Source: Paenalicyclobacillus mengziensis (GTDB lineage Bacteria; Bacillota; Bacilli; Alicyclobacillales; Alicyclobacillaceae). From it: a DNA stretch of 64,000 bases. The position numbers and the translations under genes were made by a program. The notes under the pieces are model-generated. The model was not told the DNA's origin, did no database searches, and worked only from the letters and a program-made list of their open reading frames with translations. The stretch is taken from NCBI RefSeq assembly GCF_017298635.1, contig NZ_CP071182.1, positions 248,001 through 312,000 of the forward strand, written 5' to 3'. This document shows, in pieces, positions 53,811-63,100 of the stretch (position 1 is the first letter of the stretch; each line of letters begins with the position of its first letter).

Positions 53811-54401
53811 TCAGCGATGAACGTAGTGTAGTAAAATCGCATACCAGTGCAACGCAAGAGATGCATGAATATACGGAGCAAGTGAATGAAACGGTTGAAG
53901 CCAGGCAATGTTCGAGATGAGCATAAGACCGATGAAAGCGCCGTATAGGCTGCACACGAGTGCCACGACGTACGTTAGGCCTGTTGATTGTGCCGATGTT
54001 ACGGGAGAAGCGAAACCCTTATCCCAAATGACACTTTTGAGTTGTGCAATCACCGAAAACGTAATGAACACAGCGATTGTTATCATGCAGAACATCAGCG
54101 TCCGAGCGACGTGCAGCGAGATAAATCGGCTTTGCGACATAGCGGTGGTTACTGGTTGAGGAGGTAAGAATTGAGTCAGAATAGCCACAGCTTGTGCTCC
54201 TGACGTCATATGCTGTTCGATCCAAAGGAATGCTGGATTTGAGGGCAAAGCCATCCATTGTGAGACCCAGCCTGTGGTTTGCCACGCTACGTAGCCTGCT
54301 GAAACGAATCCACCAGCATATAAGAGTGCGTTTTGCAGACTTTTGCGGGACAACCAAATAAAGCTCCAGGACACCTGTACAAGTACTGCAATATCGATCA
54401 C
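53811..54401 (-). CDS. Four-helix membrane protein, possibly CvpA-like
   Basis: About 196 residues with four to five hydrophobic segments: about 3-20, 26-45, 95-120 (TLMFCMITIAVFITFSVI) and 140-165. Layout and the start IDIAVLVQVSWSFIWLSRKSLQNALLYAGGFV recall CvpA (colicin V production) proteins, but no residue-level signature is decisive. GTG 54401, eight bases from AGGGGG, is preferred to TTG 54407. It is divergent from yyaC. Confidence 0.6.
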   Translation of the reverse strand: MIDIAVLVQVSWSFIWLSRKSLQNALLYAGGFVSAGYVAWQTTGWVSQWMALPSNPAFLWIEQHMTSGAQAVAILTQFLPPQPVTTAMSQSRFISLHVARTLMFCMITIAVFITFSVIAQLKSVIWDKGFASPVTSAQSTGLTYVVALVCSLYGAFIGLMLISNIAWLQPFHSLAPYIHASLALHWYAILLHYVHR

Positions 54402-54501
54402 GGGCAAGTCCCCCTAGTGTATGGCAAAAGGATATAGGACAGGTATAGTTCACGATACGCGAACGTATACTGGGAATATTCCGGCGTAGGAGGATGTTCG
54501 A

Positions 54502-55113
54502 GTGACCCGTCCAACCGACCTGAACGATTTTCCAGCACGTATATTCCCAACGCATCGAGTATCGTTTGAGGACGACATGGCTGTCATCGTCCTGTCTAGA
54601 GCCCTAGAAGAAGTATTTGAGCATTCCACTGGTAGAGATATTGTCATTGTTTGCGTCGGAACGGACCGATCGACTGGAGACGCGTTTGGCCCTATCGTCG
54701 GATCGAAACTCATTGGACTTCGCGACATCAGAGTTTACGGATGCCTTGAAGAGCCTGTCCACGCCGTCAACCTTTCAGCTACGCTCGAGACAATTCGCAG
54801 TTCGAATTTGAAAGACCCTTTTATCCTCGCCGTTGATGCCTGTTTGGGAAAGTTCGATCATGTAGGTCAAATCATTGTTGAAGAAGGTCCCTTAAGACCG
54901 GGGGCCGGCGTCAAGAAGTCTCTTCCCGAGTTTGGTGATTTCACAATAACGGGGGTTGTAAACGTCAGTGGATTTATGGAGTATTTCGTACTACAGAACA
55001 CGCGTTTGAATGTCGTTATGAAAATGAGTGATATTGTGGTTGAGGCCTTAAAGACCAGTCTGCGGCGGTTTCAGACTCGTCAGCGACTGGTGGGTGCGAA
55101 CGATACAACTTGA
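54502..55113 (+). CDS. yyaC: Sporulation protein YyaC (DUF1256, GPR-like fold)
   Basis: 203 residues. YyaC family, related in fold to the germination protease GPR: VIVCVGTDRSTGDAFGPIVGSKL, IRVYGCLEEPVHAVNLSATL, ILAVDACLGKFDHVGQIIVEEGPLRPGAGVKKSLPEFGD and GVVNVSGFMEYFVLQNTRLN. Made in sporulating cells of Bacilli; exact substrate unknown. A GTG start behind AGGAGG. Its locus beside parAB and ychF is the same as in B. subtilis. Confidence 0.93.
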   Translation: MTRPTDLNDFPARIFPTHRVSFEDDMAVIVLSRALEEVFEHSTGRDIVIVCVGTDRSTGDAFGPIVGSKLIGLRDIRVYGCLEEPVHAVNLSATLETIRSSNLKDPFILAVDACLGKFDHVGQIIVEEGPLRPGAGVKKSLPEFGDFTITGVVNVSGFMEYFVLQNTRLNVVMKMSDIVVEALKTSLRRFQTRQRLVGANDTT

Positions 55114-55124
55114 CATAGAGACTT

Positions 55125-56033
55125 TTAGGTTGGCAATGTCTGCATCGGGAGCAAGACACGAAGTCCCGGTTGCACGTGCACTTCCGTACGATATGGAAAA
55201 GGGTACGCCTCGCCATCGTATTCAGCTGCAGTCGGTGGTCCGCTAAATTCGATAATAAAGTGTCTTCCGGTCATGCAAGTTACAGCCGGATGACTGACAT
55301 GTGTGCCTCTGTAAATACGCGTGAACAATCGTAGGATTGAGAATTTGGACAACCCTGAGGCAACAACCAGGTTTAGTTGTCCGTCACTGAGACTGGCAGT
55401 TGGGGCGATGCGCATCCCTCCGCCAAATAGCGCTCCATTCGCAATCGCGAAAATCGATGCCTTGGGAAAGTGGTGTAGCTCTTTGCCATCTACAGACACA
55501 GCGACATGGAATGGCCGGTGTCTCCAAAGTACAACTGGCACCACAACACCGTACCCAAGTCTTCCAATTTTCTTGATCCAGGGATGACTTTCAATCCAGT
55601 TGACCACTTCAGCGTCAATGCCGTAACCTGCGAGGTTAAAAACGTGAGTGTTGTTAACCTGAACCGCGTCTATGGGCTGGGGTTCCCCAAGGAGTAAAAC
55701 GTCGATAATGCCCGGCAAGTCTGAGGGCAGCCCAAGGTTCTTAGCAAAGTCGTTACCTGTGCCGGCAGGGACAACACCGAGGACAAAGCCACGCTTTACA
55801 GCTTCTTGTGCCGCATAGTGAACTGAACCGTCCCCCCCCACACTGACCAATATGGTGTCAGGTGCCAGTTCATGAAAGGGAATGGGATCTCCAGCAAATG
55901 AATGTGTGAAAGTTATATCAACGCCTCGGACACTTGCTTGATGGACAATGGAGCTCGAAACCTCGTCCCAGGTTTCGAGCGCTCGACCTCGTCCCGCTTC
56001 CCGATTCACCAAAAAATGCAATCGTCTTCTCAT
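55125..56033 (-). CDS. YegS/BmrU-type diacylglycerol or lipid kinase
   Basis: 302 residues. Diacylglycerol kinase catalytic-domain family: FLVNREAGRGRALETW at the start, the nucleotide loop SVGGDGSVHYAAQEA, LGVVPAGTGNDFAKNLGLP, and GGGMRIAPTASLSDGQLNLVV. It phosphorylates diacylglycerol or a related lipid using ATP. It is convergent with yyaC (11-bp gap). Exact lipid not determinable. Confidence 0.9.
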   Translation of the reverse strand: MRRRLHFLVNREAGRGRALETWDEVSSSIVHQASVRGVDITFTHSFAGDPIPFHELAPDTILVSVGGDGSVHYAAQEAVKRGFVLGVVPAGTGNDFAKNLGLPSDLPGIIDVLLLGEPQPIDAVQVNNTHVFNLAGYGIDAEVVNWIESHPWIKKIGRLGYGVVVPVVLWRHRPFHVAVSVDGKELHHFPKASIFAIANGALFGGGMRIAPTASLSDGQLNLVVASGLSKFSILRLFTRIYRGTHVSHPAVTCMTGRHFIIEFSGPPTAAEYDGEAYPFPYRTEVHVQPGLRVLLPMQTLPT

Positions 56034-56058
56034 CCGAAAGTCCGCTCCGTCGGCTCTG

Positions 56059-56574
56059 TCACACCGTTTTCACTGGTCTTCTGCCAGACGCAGATGGCGC
56101 CAAGGACAAGACGTCAGCTTCTTCGTCTGTTAATGGATAAGCAGATTCTCCATTGACCACAGGTTTGCCATAGGTCCGAGACTCTTCGCGACCGTAGATA
56201 GATGACAGAACAATGCCGGTTTGAGTATCATCCACCAAAGCAACTGAGAAGCTAAGATCGCTGCCCGTGTCGGAAAAAGCATTATAGCGTTTGACCTTCG
56301 GGGTACTCACCTTTGTCCGGACGGCTAATTCCAGTGCGTGCATCGAGGCAGTCAGGTTTGCAATGACCTCGTCCGCATTCTCTACCCGCTTTAAGGTTCG
56401 TTCGTAGATGGCATCAAGGTCTGCCGTCTCGTGGATGGTCTGCCATCGTTTTAGTTGACGCCGCAGTTTAGATTTTTGCGCAGACAGCACAACAACCAGA
56501 ATCAGATTAAGAATGGTTAGTGCCGTGAGACCCAACAGCCATAAATCAGTGGTATTTAGGGGTAGATTCATCAT
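56059..56574 (-). CDS. DUF4446 membrane-anchored protein
   Basis: About 171 residues. An N-terminal transmembrane helix (WLLGLTALTILNLILVVVLSAQ), a coiled segment (about 30-75) and a beta-rich cytosolic domain with RYNAFSDTGSDLSFSVALVDDTQTGIVLSSIYGREESRTYGKPV, typical of DUF4446 next to parB. The longer frame begins at 56637, but GGAG before ATG 56574 fits. Function unknown. Confidence 0.88.
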   Translation of the reverse strand: MMNLPLNTTDLWLLGLTALTILNLILVVVLSAQKSKLRRQLKRWQTIHETADLDAIYERTLKRVENADEVIANLTASMHALELAVRTKVSTPKVKRYNAFSDTGSDLSFSVALVDDTQTGIVLSSIYGREESRTYGKPVVNGESAYPLTDEEADVLSLAPSASGRRPVKTV

Positions 56575-56725
56575 GAATTGCTCCAATCCCGGTACTCGAA
56601 GAGTCGATGCAACTTCTATTATGCGGCAAACTGCCATTCCTCTTTACAGGCAAATTCTGTTCGCCAAAGGCTTGGCCAAGGATGGATAAACCAATGTAGG
56701 TTTTCATCAAATAGCTCCGAGCCTT

Positions 56726-57460
56726 TTATCCATGGAAAAAGCTAAACAAGGTCGTAATGTGTGGCGCAAGCCATTTCAACCCGGCTGCAACAAACATCGC
56801 AGGCAGCAAATTACCCACTGATAGTTTCTTGAACCCCAAAATGTTCATACCGATGGCTGCAATGAGCAGACCTCCGGCAGCTGTCATTGCAGCAATGACC
56901 GGTTGGTTCTGAAGTTGCCCTCCAAACGCGTGAGCCAAAGTCGCGATACCGCCTTCGTAGACGACAACGGGAATGAACGAAAAGAGCACACCGATGCCCA
57001 AAGTAGAAGCGAACACAGTTGAAGAAACAAAATCAAGCAAAGACTTAGCGTACAAGGTTCGGTTCATGTCTGCAAGTCCGCTTTGAATCGCCCCAACGAT
57101 GGACATCGAACCTACGCAAAAAACCAAGCTTGCAGTGACAAACCCCTCGGCTATCTTACTTGTGTCCGATTGTGAGACTTTACTTTGGACCCAGTCCCCC
57201 ATCCGTGTCAACCAATGGTCAATGTTAATCCATTCACCAATCAGACCTCCAACAACCATACTGATGATGATAATTAAGAGGTCCGAACTGTCGCTAAGGG
57301 CCATTGACAAACCAATGAGAACGACTGTCAGGGCTAGACCCTGCATCACAGTAGTGTGGAATCGAGGAGGAACCTTAGGAAGCAACAGCCCAAGACTCGT
57401 TCCCAGCAGAACAGCAACCCCATTTACGATTGTTCCAAGCAAATACACAGGTGCCCACAC
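56726..57460 (-). CDS. DUF554 membrane protein
   Basis: 244 residues with about seven hydrophobic segments. The start GTIVNGVAVLLGTSLGLLLPKVPPRF and GLIGEWINIDHWL are DUF554 marks. Possibly a membrane transporter; role unknown. It lies between parB and DUF4446, a common place in this group. Confidence 0.9.
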   Translation of the reverse strand: MWAPVYLLGTIVNGVAVLLGTSLGLLLPKVPPRFHTTVMQGLALTVVLIGLSMALSDSSDLLIIIISMVVGGLIGEWINIDHWLTRMGDWVQSKVSQSDTSKIAEGFVTASLVFCVGSMSIVGAIQSGLADMNRTLYAKSLLDFVSSTVFASTLGIGVLFSFIPVVVYEGGIATLAHAFGGQLQNQPVIAAMTAAGGLLIAAIGMNILGFKKLSVGNLLPAMFVAAGLKWLAPHITTLFSFFHG

Positions 57461-57512
57461 CGTCCTAGCAAGATGTCGTTCATCGGCGCTCTTGGCGAAA
57501 AGGAAGGAAGTT

Positions 57513-58361
57513 TTACTTCATGTTGGGAGCAATCAGTCCAAGAATTCGCTCGAGGTCTTCTTTCGAGAAATACTCAATTTCAATCTTTCCACGTTTTTTT
57601 CCTGGATGAATCTTGACCGCAGTGCCTAAGTACCTTCGAAACTCGTCCTCATAGAGTTCTACATTCGGGTCTTTTTTGGGTTTTGTTTCACGTGAAACGT
57701 TTTTTTGAGGCTGGTATATAATGGACTCCAGCTTACGAACACTCATTTCCTGTTGAATGGCCAGCTCAGCAAGTTTTGATTGCTGCTCTTCATCGGCGAC
57801 GGCCAGCAGGGCCCTCGCATGCCCCATCGACAATGTTCCACGTGAAACATGTTCACGCACTGGTGTCGGTAACTGCAACAAGCGCAACATGTTTGCAACA
57901 TGACTGCGGCTTTGACCCACCCTTCTTGCAAGTTGCTCCTGGGTCAGGTTTGCCTTCTCCATCAGGTTCGCGTACGCTTCCGCAATTTCGAGGGCATTGA
58001 GGTCTTCTCTTTGCAGGTTCTCAATGACAGCAACTTCCATCAATTCAACCTCAGAAAACTCTCGCACCACCACAGGAACGCGTTCGAGCCCAGCCATATG
58101 TGCCGCCCGAAACCGTCGTTCCCCAGCCACGATATCATACCCTTTGACTTCACTCTTCCGAACAATCAATGGCTGAATAATACCATGTTGTTCAATTGAG
58201 TCCGCCAATTCTCGCAACTTCTCAGAATTAAACTCCCGCCTCGGTTGATAAGGATTCGGGCGCAATTCATGAAGAGATACCTCGTGAACCGAATCTTCCT
58301 CGGTCACATTCAGTTGCGGGATCAATGCCTCCAGACCTTTCCCTAGACCCTTCTTAACCAC
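57513..58361 (-). CDS. parB: Chromosome partitioning protein ParB (Spo0J)
   Basis: 282 residues. CTPase that loads on parS and recruits ParA and SMC. N-terminal CTP-binding box GERRFRAAHMAGLERVPVVV, a helix-turn-helix (LTQEQLARRVGQSRSHVANMLRLL) and a C-terminal dimer domain (GKIEIEYFSKEDLERIL). Two parS sites lie within its own coding region. Its start overlaps the parA stop by 8 bp. Confidence 0.96.
   Translation of the reverse strand: MVKKGLGKGLEALIPQLNVTEEDSVHEVSLHELRPNPYQPRREFNSEKLRELADSIEQHGIIQPLIVRKSEVKGYDIVAGERRFRAAHMAGLERVPVVVREFSEVELMEVAVIENLQREDLNALEIAEAYANLMEKANLTQEQLARRVGQSRSHVANMLRLLQLPTPVREHVSRGTLSMGHARALLAVADEEQQSKLAELAIQQEMSVRKLESIIYQPQKNVSRETKPKKDPNVELYEDEFRRYLGTAVKIHPGKKRGKIEIEYFSKEDLERILGLIAPNMK
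57684..57699. promoter_or_regulatory. parS site 1
   Basis: TGTTTCACGTGAAACG matches the parS consensus TGTTNCACGTGAAACA at all but the last base. It lies in the 3' third of parB. Confidence 0.85.
57834..57849. promoter_or_regulatory. parS site 2
   Basis: TGTTCCACGTGAAACA is a perfect parS match, 150 bp from site 1, also within parB. B. subtilis likewise keeps a parS in spo0J. Confidence 0.93.
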
Positions 58362-59121
58362 CCTTCACCACTTCCTTTGCGAGATCCATATACGTCTCTG
58401 CACCACGGGACCGTGGGTCGTAGAAGATAATGGGCTGTCCATGACTAGGTGCCTCGCTAAGACGCACATTTCTCGGAATGACAGTCTGATACACCTTGTC
58501 GCGAAAATACTTCTTTACATCCTCAATGACCTGCAACCCTAAGTTGGTGCGTGCATCGAGCATGGTCAGGACAACGCCTTCCACTTCTAGCGAAGTATTC
58601 AGGTGTTTCTGTACCAATCGAATTGTATTTAACAACTGGCTGAGTCCTTCGAGCGCGTAATACTCACACTGAATCGGGATAAGAACGGAGTCTGAAGCGG
58701 TCAAGGCATTCACGGTTAACAGCCCAAGAGACGGGGGACAGTCAATAATGATGTAATCAAATCGACTGCGCAGTGGTTGCAACGCTCTGCGAAGTCTCAC
58801 TTCACGCGATATTGTTGGAACCAGCTCAATCTCGGCCCCTGCTAATTGGATCGTTGCAGGGAGCACAGACAGCGATTCTAGGGACGTCGGAAGAATTGCA
58901 TCCTGAACCGGGACATCGTTAATAATCACATCATATACACAATAACGCACATCTGCTTTGTTGATTCCAATTCCTGAAGTTGTATTGCCTTGTGGATCTA
59001 TATCCACCAATAAAACTCGTTTACCCAAACTGGCGATACAGGCCCCTAGGTTGACCGCGGTCGTGGTCTTGCCCACACCACCCTTTTGGTTTGCCACTGC
59101 AATAACACGCCCACTGGCCAA
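58354..59121 (-). CDS. parA: Chromosome partitioning ATPase ParA (Soj)
   Basis: 255 residues. Deviant Walker A (NQKGGVGKTTTAVNLGACIA), Walker A' (VLLVDIDPQGNTTSGIGI) and Walker B (YIIIDCPPSLGLLTVNAL). Works with ParB on origin segregation and controls DnaA and sporulation. Upstream of parB as usual. Confidence 0.96.
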   Translation of the reverse strand: MASGRVIAVANQKGGVGKTTTAVNLGACIASLGKRVLLVDIDPQGNTTSGIGINKADVRYCVYDVIINDVPVQDAILPTSLESLSVLPATIQLAGAEIELVPTISREVRLRRALQPLRSRFDYIIIDCPPSLGLLTVNALTASDSVLIPIQCEYYALEGLSQLLNTIRLVQKHLNTSLEVEGVVLTMLDARTNLGLQVIEDVKKYFRDKVYQTVIPRNVRLSEAPSHGQPIIFYDPRSRGAETYMDLAKEVVKGG

Positions 59122-59423
59122 TGTTGCGCCCTCCTAACACTATTCGCCCAAACATGCTAACATCCATTCTACTTCAAAACAACGCCTTCGAGGGCAGTCT
59201 TTCAAAATCTGTCACAAGATTTATGTCGAAAACCTCCGAGATTGCCCGTATTCTCCCCACCCAAGCAACATCAAGGAGTATAGATAAAAAGGACCCCCGT
59301 ATAAGGAGATCCATACATATCACCCTTCACATATGCTTTTTACACGACAAACATGGTCTCCAAATGACGCATTTCATCCTGGATGATTGTTCCGAGACTT
59401 GTTTACTTCTCGGATATTTCTCC
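59122..59423. other. Non-coding gap between parA and noc
   Basis: About 300 bp, AT-richer than its surroundings. Open frames through it run into the antisense of noc and lack an RBS. A short dyad (TCATCcTggATGA near 59368-59380) is too small to call a terminator. I see nothing else to name. Confidence 0.5.
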
Positions 59424-60251
59424 CTATTTCTTCGGAACACGAATGATAAATTCATAGAAATCCGCATCATCCTGTTCCTTATAATCCACTGTGAGTCCGG
59501 ATTTTGAGATCATTGAAAGGGACTGGCGAATGGTATTCACCGCGAGCCTTACATCCTTCGAGAGGCCTTTCCTTCGCGGTTTTGGCCGGGGTCCCTGTTG
59601 TAACTTTGTCAGCAAGGACTTTACACGTTCCTCGGTCTGCTTTACATTCCAGCCCCGGTCGATACATTCATTCAGGACCTTCACCTGAATCTCTTCTGAA
59701 GGCAAAGCAAGTAACGCGCGTGCGTGGCGCTCTGTGATCTTTCTCTGCAACAACGCCTCGCGTACGCTTTCTGGCAAGTGCAACAACCTCAGCTTATTTG
59801 CGATGGTGGACTGCCCCTTACCTAGACGTTGCGCAAGGCTTTCCTGCGTTAAACCGTGGATCTCAAGCAGTTGTTGATAGGCAACGGCCTCTTCAATCGG
59901 AGTAAGCCCCTCTCGCTGCAAATTTTCAATCAAGGCAGCTGAGGCAGTCTGCGCGTCGTTCATCACCTTTACGATAGCCGGTATGGTTGACCAACCCAAG
60001 CTTCTCACAGCTCGCCAACGCCTCTCACCAGCAATCAGTTCATATCTTCCGTTATTCCGTCGTACGATGATTGGCTGAATCACACCATGCGTCCGAATGG
60101 TAGCGGCCAATTCGGAAATGCCTGACTCATCAAATACGGTACGAGGCTGAAACGGATTCGATACAATCTCATCGACACCAATTTGTACCACGTTCGTGTC
60201 CTCAGGGCCTGCTTCCCGGGTTCCTAGCAGTTTTCCCCATGATTCTCGCAT
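59424..60251 (-). CDS. noc: Nucleoid occlusion protein Noc (ParB paralogue)
   Basis: About 275 residues. ParB-like: IVSNPFQPRTVFDE, GERRWRAVRSLGWSTIPAIVKVM, HTH LTQESLAQRLGKGQSTIANKLRLL. Noc binds its own DNA sites and the membrane to block division over the nucleoid. The adjacency to rsmG and length separate it from parB. The frame is open to 60302, but GAGGG before ATG 60251 is the better start and yields the Noc-type N-terminus MRESWGKLLG. Confidence 0.92.
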   Translation of the reverse strand: MRESWGKLLGTREAGPEDTNVVQIGVDEIVSNPFQPRTVFDESGISELAATIRTHGVIQPIIVRRNNGRYELIAGERRWRAVRSLGWSTIPAIVKVMNDAQTASAALIENLQREGLTPIEEAVAYQQLLEIHGLTQESLAQRLGKGQSTIANKLRLLHLPESVREALLQRKITERHARALLALPSEEIQVKVLNECIDRGWNVKQTEERVKSLLTKLQQGPRPKPRRKGLSKDVRLAVNTIRQSLSMISKSGLTVDYKEQDDADFYEFIIRVPKK

Positions 60252-60387
60252 CACCGTATCCCTCGATTCACAGTTGCATCTACGTCCGATCGCGATAGTC
60301 ATTCCACATGATTGGTTCCATCCAAACCAACCAAAATCCTTCTCAGGGACAAAACTTCTCTTCCTTCGCTAAAACCCGACACAGGCC

Positions 60388-61104
60388 TCACAATGGATTT
60401 TTCTGCGGGGTCCCTGCCTTCCTTGGATACTGCTTCGGTGTTCGACTCACCTTTGACAATCCTACAAACACCCGCATCCCACGGTTGCCGGGCAGTTCAA
60501 GAGAACGCGCAAACGCCTCCTTGCCACCCAGCCGTGCTAATGCCGTTTGGGCTTCGCTCAACTCTTCGGAGGCAGATGGACCTTTGTACGAAATTACCCA
60601 ACCACCGACACGGACAAGCGGCAGTGTCAATTCAGCCAATACGCTCAGTCTTGCCACAGCACGCGACACTACCAGGTCGAACGACTCTCTAAACCCGCTT
60701 CTCTGCCCAATGTCTTCGGCTCGACCATGAACCAACTCAACGTGGTCTAAACCAAGTTCCGTGCACACTGCTTCAAGAAACTTCAAACGTTTGGTCAGTG
60801 CATCCACCAGTACAAATTGCTTATCCTGTACCACCATCGCCAGCACAAGCCCAGGGAAACCAGCTCCGGTCCCAACGTCCACTACATGCTGTGCAGCCTC
60901 AAACACCTGGCGAGTGTCTTCTGCCTGCAGAATCAACAGACTGTCATAAAAATGCTTCATGTACACTTCAACAGGCTCCGTAATGGCCGTCAAGTTCATG
61001 TGCGCATTCCACTCTACCAAGAGTTCGTAGTACCGATGCAAATTCAGCCACTGGGCGTCTGTCAATCCACTGAAAGCTACTCGAAGGTCGTGGTACTCAT
61101 CCAT
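60388..61104 (-). CDS. rsmG: 16S rRNA (guanine527-N7)-methyltransferase RsmG
   Basis: About 238 residues, the family length. SAM site [37 protein letters not shown], and [15 protein letters not shown] are RsmG signatures. The chosen ATG 61104 overlaps the mnmG stop (ATGGATGA), giving translational coupling; the frame is open to 61128. Losing RsmG gives low-level streptomycin resistance in other bacteria. Confidence 0.95.
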   Translation of the reverse strand: MDEYHDLRVAFSGLTDAQWLNLHRYYELLVEWNAHMNLTAITEPVEVYMKHFYDSLLILQAEDTRQVFEAAQHVVDVGTGAGFPGLVLAMVVQDKQFVLVDALTKRLKFLEAVCTELGLDHVELVHGRAEDIGQRSGFRESFDLVVSRAVARLSVLAELTLPLVRVGGWVISYKGPSASEELSEAQTALARLGGKEAFARSLELPGNRGMRVFVGLSKVSRTPKQYPRKAGTPQKNPL

Positions 61105-63079
61105 GGGCACGATAATCCTCATCCCCATCTTCTGCCTGCACTGCCTGCGTATTTCGCCCCGTCGATTGTTCTAGGGCAATCAGCAAAATCGAAATATCTG
61201 CCGGAGTAACCCCGGGTATTCGAGAAGCTTGACCCACTGTTTGCGGGCGAACACGTGACAGTTTCTCCTTGGCTTCTGACGCGAGTCCGCGAATCGCATA
61301 AAAATCCAGGGAAACCGGCAAACGTTTCTCTTCTAGCTTGCGTTGGCGAACAATCTCCTGTTCCTGTTTCTGGATATATCCTGAATATTTCGTCTGGATT
61401 TCAACCTGTAAGACTGCTTCTCTGGACAATTCCTTTGTCTGGGTATCCTTCTCAGTGGTAAAGGTAACTTCCTCGTCTGCTTTCTCGTCACGCATTGCGG
61501 CTTCCATTTCGGCAACATGACTGTACAGTACTTCTGGTCGCCGAAGCAGTTGTTCAAGCGTTGCTGCCTCATCCAATTCTCGCGATGGGATGTTTGCCAG
61601 AACCGGGTTCGCCACTTCAGGTTTAACACGCACTTTTCTCAAGCGCTCGATTTCTCGGCGTACAGCTTCCCTCTTACTCACCATTCGTAGATATTTTTCT
61701 TCATCGAGCAGGCCTATCTCGTGTCCAATATCCATCAGGCGCAGGTCTGCATTATCGTGCCGCAGCAACAGCCTATACTCTGCCCGAGAGGTCAGCAAAC
61801 GGTACGGTTCGTTGGTACCTTTGGTAACGAGATCATCAATCAACACACCGATATACGCGTCGGACCTCGACAGCACCACCAACTCTCTCCCCTGTACCCT
61901 TCTGGCTGCGTTGATGCCTGCCATAATCCCCTGCCCAGCAGCCTCTTCGTACCCGGATGTGCCATTGATTTGACCGGCTGTAAACAACCCAGCGACTCGT
62001 TTCGTCTCCAGGGTCGGCCACAGTTGCGTTGGCACAATCGCGTCGTACTCGATTGCATACCCCGGACGGAGCATCTCCGCTTTCTCTAATCCAGGAATTG
62101 TCCTCAGTACCTGTAGTTGCACGTCTTCAGGCAGGCTTGTAGAGAGCCCTTGCACATACCACTCTGCTGTTTCTTTCCCCTCTGGTTCGAGGAAAATTTG
62201 GTGACTGTCACGCTCACCAAATCGGACAACCTTGTCCTCAATCGATGGGCAGTACCTAGGGCCTGTCCCCTCAATTTGCCCAGAGTACATCGGCGCCCGG
62301 TGCAAGTTGCCACGAATGATGTCGTGTCCCTGAACGTTTGTATAAGTCAGCCAACATGACACCTGCTCTCGTTCTGGCACGTTCACTTCGAAGGAGAAAT
62401 GCTCTGGGTGTTCATCTCCCGGTTGTTCTATCAATGGACCAAAATCAATGCTGTTTCGATTGATTCTTGGAGGCGTTCCTGTCTTGAAACGGACCGTTTC
62501 GAAACCCAAGCGATGTAGATTCTCCGAGAGTTTCACCGCTGGAAGTTGGCCGTTTGGCCCGCTCTCGTAGGACACATCCCCGATGAACACCTTACCCCGT
62601 AGGTACGTACCCGTCGTCAATACTACAGCGCTCGAATGATACTCCATCGACGATTTCGTAATCACCCCTCGTACCTTTCCGTCCTCCACCAGGATGTCGT
62701 CGACCATTCCTTGTTTCAAGATGAGTTTCTCCTGGTTTTCAAGCGTCCTCTTCATGTTGAGCCCATACAGGACCTTGTCAGCCTGTGCGCGTAAAGCTTG
62801 GACAGCCGGCCCTTTTCCCGTATTTAGCATCCGCATCTGAATATATGTCGCGTCAGTGTTGCGCGCCATTTCGCCGCCGAGCGCGTCGATTTCGCGCACA
62901 ACAATCCCTTTTGCAGGACCACCCACAGAGGGATTACAAGGCATATAGGCAATCGTGTCGAGGTTAATTGTCAGCAACAAGGTTTGACACCCCATCCTTG
63001 CCGCCGCCAGTGCTGCCTCGCACCCTGCGTGCCCCGCTCCGACGACAATCACATCAAAATCTCCGCCAAAGACTGCCAT
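61097..63079 (-). CDS. mnmG: tRNA uridine-34 cmnm5 modification enzyme MnmG (GidA)
   Basis: 660 residues. FAD-binding N-terminus [21 protein letters not shown], GidA signatures [22 protein letters not shown] and [16 protein letters not shown], and the C-terminal helical domain. With MnmE it adds the carboxymethylaminomethyl group at wobble uridine-34 of certain tRNAs. It follows mnmE after about 21 bp, the standard order. Confidence 0.97.
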   Translation of the reverse strand: MAVFGGDFDVIVVGAGHAGCEAALAAARMGCQTLLLTINLDTIAYMPCNPSVGGPAKGIVVREIDALGGEMARNTDATYIQMRMLNTGKGPAVQALRAQADKVLYGLNMKRTLENQEKLILKQGMVDDILVEDGKVRGVITKSSMEYHSSAVVLTTGTYLRGKVFIGDVSYESGPNGQLPAVKLSENLHRLGFETVRFKTGTPPRINRNSIDFGPLIEQPGDEHPEHFSFEVNVPEREQVSCWLTYTNVQGHDIIRGNLHRAPMYSGQIEGTGPRYCPSIEDKVVRFGERDSHQIFLEPEGKETAEWYVQGLSTSLPEDVQLQVLRTIPGLEKAEMLRPGYAIEYDAIVPTQLWPTLETKRVAGLFTAGQINGTSGYEEAAGQGIMAGINAARRVQGRELVVLSRSDAYIGVLIDDLVTKGTNEPYRLLTSRAEYRLLLRHDNADLRLMDIGHEIGLLDEEKYLRMVSKREAVRREIERLRKVRVKPEVANPVLANIPSRELDEAATLEQLLRRPEVLYSHVAEMEAAMRDEKADEEVTFTTEKDTQTKELSREAVLQVEIQTKYSGYIQKQEQEIVRQRKLEEKRLPVSLDFYAIRGLASEAKEKLSRVRPQTVGQASRIPGVTPADISILLIALEQSTGRNTQAVQAEDGDEDYRAHG

Positions 63080-63100
63080 ATCGTGTCCCCCTTCAGTACG

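Noticed and set aside
59121..59507. 128-aa + strand frame after parA
   Set aside because: No RBS, ends antisense to noc and has unusual composition; treated as a chance frame in AT-rich DNA.
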